Below are positions 58,201-64,000 of a DNA stretch of 64,000 nucleotides, in pieces. Position numbers and translations under genes: made by a program. Each line of letters starts with the position of its first letter. The stretch's first letter is position 1. The stretch covers positions 53,768,975 through 53,832,974 of the forward strand of contig JACSVZ010000007.1 of assembly GCA_014706295.1 (NCBI GenBank), in the 5' to 3' direction. The notes beneath the pieces were generated by a model. That model saw nothing but the letters and a program-made list of their open reading frames with translations. It had not been told where the DNA came from and ran no database searches. This stretch comes from Lycocorax pyrrhopterus obiensis (lineage: Eukaryota; Chordata; Aves; Passeriformes; Paradisaeidae).

Positions 58201-61200
58201 AGGGATCTAAAGTAGTTGAAGTAGGGTGGAAATATATCTGTAAAACTAGTGGAGATTACAATAACACATTATTCACTCTCACCTTTGGTGTGGAGTGGTA
58301 TCCAGCAGAGAAATGGGTGGTCCTCAGGAGCAGCAACTTCCTAAACTGCCAAAGCATGAATTGCCAGAATTTGTAATTGAAGTTTTGGAGCATGCTTTGC
58401 TGGACTGCCTGTACTGACCAAGTGCTTCTCCTGTCAGTGCAGTTACTGCAGCAAAATCCCACATTATTGGTAAAAGTGAGACCCTGTGAGGGAATTGAAC
58501 TGCTGGTTACAATAGTTAGCAATTGCATTATCTAAGTACACTGGCTTTAGTGGCAAAAAAGGATTTAGAACTGAAAAAGAATGCTGCTTTTCAAAGGCTG
58601 TTATCAAGGATAAAAAAGAGCAAAAGAATAAAGAGAGGCGATAGTGCACTGTGACGTGTGTCTTCTCTCTATCAGTTTCTTCAAATGAAACATTTCTTCA
58701 AATGAGATCACTTACTACTTCCTTTATTTGAGAAAGGGAGTATTTAAGTGCCTAAATAAGGACTTAGGATGTGTATTTGTACTTCAAAGCCTTACCCTAT
58801 GAACATAGCCAAGAAGCTTTAGTTTTGCCTTCAAATGTACTGATCACTTTTTTCAGAAAAAGTAGATGTGTAAGCTTTCTCAGAGTGGATTAGGAATTAT
58901 TTTAATAACAGAAGTGTCCTTTCCATAGGAAGCTTTTTGTGGCTGTGCCAAAGCAACAAGGATCTGTTTTGTGTCAGTGATCAGAATCCTCATTTTCGTC
59001 CTTCTACGGTGCAGCTGCCACCGGAGGCTGAAATGGTGCACTACTCTGCCTGCCAGGATGCCATTTGGGGCTTGGATAGTCTTGGGCAGATATTTATCAG
59101 AACACTTTCCTCCAGCTGCCCAACAGGGATGCATTGGACAAAACTGGATCTCTCCCAACTAGGTATGACATTTTTATTGAGTAAACTATCTCTTAGCATA
59201 CTGTATTTCCCAGAAGTATCTTTCAGTTTACTGATGTAGAATATAACATTTACTGGATTAAATAGTACCTACTGGCAGATGATTGTAAAACATCAGGAAC
59301 AGCTGTGGCTTTCAAAGAGTGTTCTGTTTAGCCTTTTCCTGGTGACAAGAAGTTTCCTGTTTGCGAGATACTTTGTGTGTGTTCAGTTCATCTTGCAGAT
59401 GGTCAGTCTCAGGTGGCTTGGCCTGACACGGTGCTGTGCAGAGGCTCCAGCAGCTTTCACTAGGCTGGCTCTTGTACCTCAGTGCAGCCATAATCACTTG
59501 GTCTAGGGCACAAAGGTCTGAATTTTATGGTTAAAATAAATTTTTAGCAGAGTCATCAAAGCTTCCTGCCAAGGAAAAATTGTGCTCCAAGAGTTGCATT
59601 GTTCATGAGTGATGCAGCTGATAACACTCATGTTCAGGTTTATAGTGATATAATAATTCAGCATACTGCTTAGAATGTGATGCTAGTTAACTGCTCTTTT
59701 CATTTGCTTTGGTGGTTGACCATGATTTGATTATTAAAATGTAGTCCCAGTTTGGAATTTGGCTCTGGGGTAATCAGGTTATTTGCCAACTTCATCAGTA
59801 ATATTCCAGTCAGATTTATTTCTTGAATAGTCTTGACTGTTAGAACATTCTTACCTTCATGCTAATCTGCGTTCCTGTGTCAGGTGAAGATAAAGGAAAT
59901 TGAGACTATGCACCATTCTCTCACCATTTTAAAAATAATTCAACTGTTTTGCAGTTTTTCCATTTTTGATGGCAGTGTTCATGACTGGTCTGAGAACAGA
60001 CAAGCAATTTTAACTTCAGGATTAAGGAAGGGCAGATACAGCTGGCAGAGTTTAAGCCTCATGTGTAAAGAATTTTAGTGTATAATTTGTAATACTTCAT
60101 GGAAAAATTCTAAAATATGTCTTTAAAAATTAACTTTTTTGTCAGTTGTATACCAACAGTAATTTTTTAGACCTGATGAATTGGTTCCAAATCACTCATC
60201 AAACCATAGTTAAACACTGATTGATGCCTTTTACTTTTACTGACCTACAGGATAGATTTGTCCCCTCTGTCCTTCTCCTGTTCCTTAGTGTGGTTTGAAA
60301 TTCTTCTCATGAACCACTGCTTTCCAGCAGTTTAAACAGTAACTGTTTAAATGAAAAAATAAATAACTTCTGGCCATTGTCTGAAAAATCTCAAAAGAAT
60401 TCATACAGGAAATCAGTGTAACTGGTGTTAGCTGGCTGTAATACCTGGCCTGTGAACTTCAGCAGTTCAGAAGTTCAACCTTTACATTCATCTGTTCCTG
60501 TCAGCTCTGTGGCACATTGTGGTGGCATAGCAGTCATCTGGGGTCAGGAAATGCTCAAACACTCCACTGTACCTGTCACTGTGGGTTAGCTCTGAAATGT
60601 GAAAATGTTTTAGGCATTTTTCCTCTATTTAATTAATTATTTAATTTCCTCTAATTAATTGCATATGGTAGATTGCTGCTTAACAAGTGCGTGTCCATGG
60701 CTGTAATAGAAGAGCCTTTATTTGTTCTAATGGGGCTGAAGAAATTGGAGAACTATTGTTACTGTTCTAGTGTATGTTTAAGTTTACTCCAGAAATACTA
60801 GGACTGTAACTGGGGAGAGCAGGCAGGGTGGGAGCAACTTTCTGTAAAATGCAATTCAGAATTCTGTATGGAGGTGATGGGGTTTGCCAGCATTAAGATT
60901 GAAATATTCGTATTATGTTGGTAGTATCTTGCCTTTTACATTATGTAGTGGGAGTAGCACCTAGTAGATTATTTTGATTAGAGTTCCACTATCACTGTCA
61001 AGGTTTCTAAACACAGTAGAATGACCTTTAGGTTTTAACAATAAACAATGCTGCTGGTTCATGCTGCTTGCTCTAAAACAGTAGGTGAATGTGGTTAGCA
61101 TGACCTTCTCCTAAGATACAAGCAGTAGGGGGGAGGAGGAAGAAACCCCAAAACATTTACATAAGGGCTGTGTTTTTGAATATCAAATTGTACTGTAGAC

Positions 61201-62956
61201 GTAAATAATATCAGCTATGCCGAGTAGGTGATATGTGATTCCACGTTTGAGTGCCTGATGCTTGTCTGGATTAGAACACTTTGACAGCTGAGGTATCACA
61301 TGACAAAGCCATTGCTTCGAGTCATGCTTTATTAGAAGGAGTAATGAGGTTTTAAGTAAAATTTTGGCTTTGCAGCTGAAAGTCAAGCCTCTGTCTACCA
61401 AAGAAAATTGCTATAGATGTTCTCATACCAAGCGGTGGAACTTTTGGTTGTCATTTTGGTTTTTATATGAAGCCGTATGGTTAAAGGGAATTTTGAGATG
61501 AGATAGGTTGATTTGCGTTCCTGTGATTCAGAAAGTTAAATAATTTTGGTTAATGAGATCTGTTTACTCTTACAGATAATTAAAAGATAAAGCTGTGTTG
61601 TCCTGTTGCTTCCTGTTCTTTCCCCCAGCAAGCCCTAACAATTGGGAATATTGCCTTCTGCAGAAATAAGTACTTTGAACTTGAACTCTGTGGGATAAAA
61701 TTCCATGCCTCTCTTTAAGGAATGCTGTGTCTAATGCACTTTACAAGGATTTGTTGCCAGATTTCACATCCCTGAAGACAGAACTATTACCAAGAATGGG
61801 ATATCCCAAGCAGTATGGGATGTTAATTAACGAGCAAAGCCTATTTTTAGAGTCTTTAGTTTGGAGTCTGACCAGAGCATTCCTTCTGTAGTGGATCTGT
61901 AGTGCTTGGGTCTCTCTTTCTTTGGAACTTGTTTTCCATTACTTAGCTTTGTTTTGTCCGACATGGGGTGAAAAAAGGAAATCAAATGTTAGATACATTA
62001 CATCACATGGCTATTTTAGAATGAATGTGAAAGAGTAAGAGTTTCAGTAGGCAGTTAACTAGCAGTTCTTTATAGTCTAAAATACCAGGTATGCATCTCT
62101 ACTGTCTTTGCAGGAATCTAGACTAAACCCAAGCATAAACCACGCCAAAATTCCAACACGCGCTTCTTTTAAGGCAACTTCTTTTTCATGGTGCTGATAG
62201 GGTTAAAATACTGCTGCACATTTGAGATTGGTGTAATAAATGTGTACAATGGCGAATATAAATCCATTTGAAAACCAGTTCCTTTATTTACAGATGTGAC
62301 ACTGGTATGTTAACACTGAAATGCATAAACCATATGCTCTCATATTTTTGAAGTGCTGGTGGCATTAGGAATGTTCTTTGCTGACTGTATTAGCGGATCA
62401 ACACCTTTAAAAGTCTCCAAGCATGGCCAGCGACAGAGAAGAGTTCATGTTAGGTCATGTGAAAGTTTGTCTAGGTACTGATAACATTTGTCATGGAATG
62501 GTTCCCTGCTTGAATTTGGTTATTTTAATAGTGTATTTATAATGTGCTTTAGAAATTGCAGTCTCCTATGACTAAAACATTATTTTTAGATTTAGAAGAG
62601 AAGTGTCTCACATATGTACTACCTGTTGGTTTTGTTCATTGTATCCAGTGATTTTTTTTTTCTCCCACAAGTTGTATTAACTCCTAATCATTTTTACGTG
62701 ACTGTGTTTAAAGCTTGTTTGATACAATGAAGTCTAAATACAAGTTCTGATTATTTGCTGAATTTGAAAGGAAAATGCCAGGTTGCTAATACTCTCTTTG
62801 TTATTAGGTGGTGTAAAGCTGATCAGCTTGACCTGTGGAAATCAGCATGTTTGGGCCTGTGACACAAATGGTGGCATTTATTTCCGTGTAGGAACTCAAC
62901 CTCTTAACCCGAGTTTGATGCTTCCTGCGTGGATAATGATTGAGCCACCTATACAG
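40074..62956 (+). CDS. TECPR2: tectonin beta-propeller repeat protein 2, 5' sixteen coding exons (3' end outside the window)
   Basis: TECPR2 is a large cytosolic scaffold that binds ATG8/LC3 proteins and SEC24D, supports autophagosome formation and ER export, and is mutated in human hereditary neuropathy (SPG49/HSAN9). Join 40074-40292, 40408-40536, 41396-41527, 42448-42605, 43721-44033, 44847-44979, 46252-46719, 47328-48325, 49693-49876, 51617-51790, 53935-54115, 55607-55748, 56995-57235, 57998-58087, 58929-59162, 62808-62956: 3945 bases, 1315 codons, no break. Residues 1-340 are WD40-like (ALDTNGDYIAVGSS, ITALAWSPNGMKLFSGDD). Residues 341-850 form a Ser-rich, diverged linker. From about 855 tectonin repeats follow (WMGYSGPGYG, WKIEQK, AWIIRTNGDLYLQTG, ALDIHGNLWFRTG, WACDTNGGIYFRVG). 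The C-terminal LIR known in mammals must lie in the exons past 64 kb. The start matches the mammalian MAS.. start. Confidence 0.96.
40408..40536 (+). CDS. TECPR2: TECPR2 coding exon 2
   Basis: 129 bases, residues 74-116; acceptor TTTCAACAG, donor CAG|GTAAAT. Encodes LLSCFDDLVAVGTASGRVAV, a WD40-like blade. Confidence 0.95.
40665..41000 (+). repeat. probable solo LTR of an endogenous retrovirus, in TECPR2 intron 3
   Basis: A compact stretch with LTR architecture: octamer ATGCAAAT (40819-40826), TATAAAA (40837-40843), and AATAAA (40933-40938) about 95 bases downstream, followed by a T-rich TCTGTCTAGTCTCTGTG region typical of U5. Two adjacent copies of GTCCATCTTGG follow the TATA box. No gag, pol or env reading frames flank it. 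The exact ends and target-site duplication could not be settled, so the limits are approximate. Confidence 0.5.
41396..41527 (+). CDS. TECPR2: TECPR2 coding exon 3
   Basis: 132 bases, residues 117-160; acceptor TTTCACAG, donor CAG|GTGAGC. Encodes SSITALAWSPNGMKLFSGDD. Confidence 0.95.
42448..42605 (+). CDS. TECPR2: TECPR2 coding exon 4
   Basis: 158 bases, residues 161-212 plus two bases; acceptor TTTGAAAG, donor AA|GTAACC. Encodes EEPSSIVQLDYNQKVLLVST and LLFYTEEKSV. Confidence 0.95.
43721..44033 (+). CDS. TECPR2: TECPR2 coding exon 5
   Basis: 313 bases, residues 213-317; acceptor CATTTTAG, donor CAG|GTAGAT. Encodes TGKFGACFIPGLC and CFFQEGWVLTWNEYSIYLLD. Confidence 0.95.
44847..44979 (+). 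CDS. TECPR2: TECPR2 coding exon 6
   Basis: 133 bases, residues 318-361 plus one base; acceptor TTTATAG, donor AG|GTTTGT (weak at +3). Encodes GYGDIVSVSCTNNEIFLLKG, the last WD40-like strands. Confidence 0.92.
46081..46098. repeat. (TG)n microsatellite
   Basis: A short alternating GTGTGTGTGTGTGTG run in TECPR2 intron 7; a second short TG run lies at 47310-47320, just before the exon 8 acceptor. Confidence 0.7.
46252..46719 (+). CDS. TECPR2: TECPR2 coding exon 7 (Ser-rich linker)
   Basis: 468 bases, residues 362-517 plus one base; acceptor TTTGGACAG, donor CAGG|GTAGGT. Ser/Thr-rich and diverged up to SESRSRSSSVNSVDSGS; conserved from ISSEDFDQELIVKPIKV into a run of lysines. Confidence 0.92.
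47328..48325 (+). CDS. TECPR2: TECPR2 coding exon 8 (long linker exon)
   Basis: 998 bases, residues 518-850; acceptor GATAACAG after a TG-repeat, donor CAG|GTATTT. Acidic, Ser-rich and poorly conserved; recognisable anchors are SPDQES, SSDEEDIYGHGLPYSSSETS and LLKSDQ. It is longer than chance would allow for an open frame in this composition. Confidence 0.93.
49693..49876 (+). CDS. TECPR2: TECPR2 coding exon 9 (first tectonin repeats)
   Basis: 184 bases, residues 851-911 plus one base; acceptor TTTTTAG, donor CAG|GTGGGT. Encodes FAESWMGYSGPGYGILSLVV and LRWQKFEDGVQQVAVSPSG. Confidence 0.95.
50411..50612 (+). repeat. CR1 LINE fragment, 3' end, sense, in TECPR2 intron 10
   Basis: Reads in CR1 sense: GAGGGTGGTGAGGCACTGGA, ACAGGTTGCCCAGACAAACT, CCCTGGAAGTGTTCAAGGCC, GTCCCTGCCCATGGCAGG and a closing AAACCATTCTGTGATTCACA. 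About 200 bp, truncated at its 5' end as usual. Confidence 0.9.
51617..51790 (+). CDS. TECPR2: TECPR2 coding exon 10
   Basis: 174 bases, residues 912-969 plus one base; acceptor CTCATACAG, donor CAG|GTACCT. Encodes GKVTIKGKRHWYEALPQAVF and the tectonin blade ending GDLYLQTG. Confidence 0.95.
53935..54115 (+). CDS. TECPR2: TECPR2 coding exon 11
   Basis: 181 bases, residues 970-1029 plus two bases; acceptor ATTTCTAG, donor CAG|GTAATA. Encodes LSVDRPCARAVKVDCPYPLS and NNVVWALSEQRALLYREGV. Confidence 0.95.
55607..55748 (+). CDS. TECPR2: TECPR2 coding exon 12
   Basis: 142 bases, residues 1030-1077; acceptor ATTTCCAG, donor CAA|GTAGGC. Encodes ALEPVCITLGDQQTLWALDI and GNLWFRTG. Confidence 0.95.
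56995..57235 (+). CDS. TECPR2: TECPR2 coding exon 13
   Basis: 241 bases, residues 1078-1157 plus one base; acceptor CCCCCAG directly followed by GTAAGC, donor TAG|GTTGGT. Encodes VSITDYVVFDQCSLFQTII and KVADKLRMAFWSQQLQCQPS. The junction reads CAG|GTAAGC and so also resembles a donor. Confidence 0.95.
57998..58087 (+). CDS. TECPR2: TECPR2 coding exon 14
   Basis: 90 bases, residues 1158-1187 plus one base; acceptor CTTTCAAG, donor AAG|GTTGGT. Encodes YWNNIVPRGTASATKWIFLL. Confidence 0.93.
58929..59162 (+). CDS. TECPR2: TECPR2 coding exon 15
   Basis: 234 bases, residues 1188-1265 plus one base; acceptor TTTCCATAG, donor TAG|GTATGA. Encodes STVQLPPEAEMVHYSACQDA and LDSLGQIFIRTL, a tectonin blade. 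Confidence 0.95.
   Translation, partial: EAFCGCAKATRICFVSVIRILIFVLLRCSCHRRLKWCTTLPARMPFGAWIVLGRYLSEHFPPAAQQGCIGQNWISPN
59163..62807. other. long TECPR2 intron between coding exons 15 and 16
   Basis: 3.6 kb, AT-rich, with no recognised repeat, RNA gene or extra exon. Short open frames at 59279 and 59884 show no tectonin or other recognisable sequence. Confidence 0.6.
62808..62956 (+). CDS. TECPR2: TECPR2 coding exon 16 (last in window)
   Basis: 149 bases, residues 1266-1315; acceptor TTATTAG, donor CAG|GTAAGA. Encodes CGNQHVWACDTNGGIYFRVG and SLMLPAWIMIEPPIQ. In mammals the protein continues with further tectonin blades and an LC3-interacting C-terminus, which are not in this window. Confidence 0.95.
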
Positions 62957-64000
62957 GTAAGATGTTGATTACAATTCTTTGTAACCCGCTGGTTTAGCTC
63001 TATGTTAAACAATAAAACAATAATTTTAGAATTCATGGAACACAGTAGAGCCAGGTTTTGTTGTAGAGTGTAGCATTGAGCTGTGCCCTGAGTACCTGCT
63101 GTGTGCTGAGCAAGGGGCTGGATGGGCAAACAGCACAGGGCAGAGGGTGTGGGAAGCCTCTGCTCAAGTGGCATGGTGCTGAAATGCCTGCCTCCCTCTT
63201 CCTTTGTCTTCATCCTTGTGAGTCTAGGATGCTTGCTAGGGTGCTGTGCCTGAATTCAGGGACTTGTCCTTGTCATGCAGTGATTCGTAAGCATGCAGTA
63301 CAAATGCAGCTCTTTTCCCTTGTTACCAGAATGGCTGAATTTTATATCCTTTCTACCTGCCAGCTGGGAGGATCAGAGTTGAAAGAAGCCTCCTAAAGTA
63401 ACCTTGAAGCATATTTGCAAAATACAGAAAACTGACAAAATCTGTTTCTCTGGTGTCTGTTTGTAGTTTGGTTTTTGGTTGTTTTCTTTTTTAATCTCTC
63501 CTTAAACCACAGTGCTTGCTTTCATTGCTGCTCTAATACTTTGCAAGTTAATCTATGAAATGGGAGTAATTTCTCTTGTGGGTTGGGACTGCTGTAATGG
63601 AGCTGACCTCTGACTACTGATTTCATTCTTTACTCCTTGGCACGAAATCGCTTGTACTGAACCATCTGCTGATCTAGCACAGTAGCACTGGATGTGTTTG
63701 CATACTTGATTGACATTTTATGATGTTACAGCATTTCTCTTAAAGATTTTGAAATGTGTGGTACTTTCAAAAGTACACATTAAGAAATAGAAGTAAATCT
63801 GTGGCAGTGGAGTTGCAATCATTTATTTGGTTTTTACATAATTTGCTTTTAGTTGTGCTTATCTCTCATCGGCCAGTTGTTGGCTCATGTGTATCTCAGG
63901 GTGTAACAGCAAAGAAGGGCATGTGAGCAGGGAAATGAAAACTGCAGATATGCATCCCATCAATTAGCACAGCACTGGTTAGATGACTAATTCTGTACTG
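62957..64000. other. TECPR2 intron running off the right edge
   Basis: No exon is recognisable after the donor at 62957. A 106-codon frame at 63076-63396 has no similarity to the expected next tectonin blade. Confidence 0.6.

Overview
The window looks like a piece of a bird chromosome. Gene density is high for an amniote, with four protein-coding loci and one tRNA in 64 kb. Introns are short to moderate, promoters are strongly CpG-rich, and the recognisable interspersed repeats are CR1-type LINE 3' ends plus one LTR-like element. CR1 also occurs in crocodilians and turtles, so 'bird' is an inference; I cannot name the species. From memory, the gene order MOK(-) / tRNA-Ile / ZNF839(+) / CINP(-) / TECPR2(+) matches the block on human 14q32.

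Region 1 to about 12.8 kb holds the 5' half of MOK (MAPK/MAK/MRK-overlapping kinase) on the minus strand, and it is broken. Three exons are recognisable by kinase motifs and splice sites (8169-8066, 4632-4562, 282-103). The first has a frameshift in the glycine-rich loop. The last has a stop in place of Arg in the WYRAPE segment, a further one-base insertion, and loss of the subdomain IX Asp. Two more exons may survive as much weaker remnants near 6.4 kb and 1.9 kb. The GC-rich region at 12.7-12.8 kb, the likely MOK promoter, still carries exact matches to YY1, RFX X-box and NRF1 consensus sites.

Region 12.8-15.4 kb has CpG-rich sequence without a supported gene, a perfectly canonical tRNA-Ile(AAU) at 14247-14320, and a CR1 fragment that abuts the ZNF839 promoter.

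Region 15.45-26.2 kb is ZNF839 on the plus strand: eight coding exons in one continuous frame (1058 codons plus stop), one C2H2 finger, an AT-hook-like basic segment, and an AATAAA signal at 26168.

Region 26.2-35.2 kb is a convergent intergenic gap followed by CINP on the minus strand (five coding exons, 211 aa, intact). CINP shares a CpG-rich head-to-head promoter with TECPR2. A CR1 fragment lies inside CINP intron 1.

Region 35.1-64.0 kb is TECPR2 on the plus strand: a non-coding first exon, then 16 coding exons giving 1315 continuous codons. The window ends before the last exons. Intronic passengers include two plus-oriented CR1 fragments and one LTR-like element.

The proteins have separate cell-biology roles: MOK in ciliary kinase signalling, ZNF839 as a presumed nuclear DNA-binding protein, CINP in replication and checkpoint, TECPR2 in autophagy and ER export. 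They do not form a pathway; their adjacency is conserved synteny. I found no undescribed multi-gene system. The most interesting observations are the decayed MOK with a preserved-looking ciliary promoter motif, and a dual donor/acceptor consensus at TECPR2 coding exon 13.
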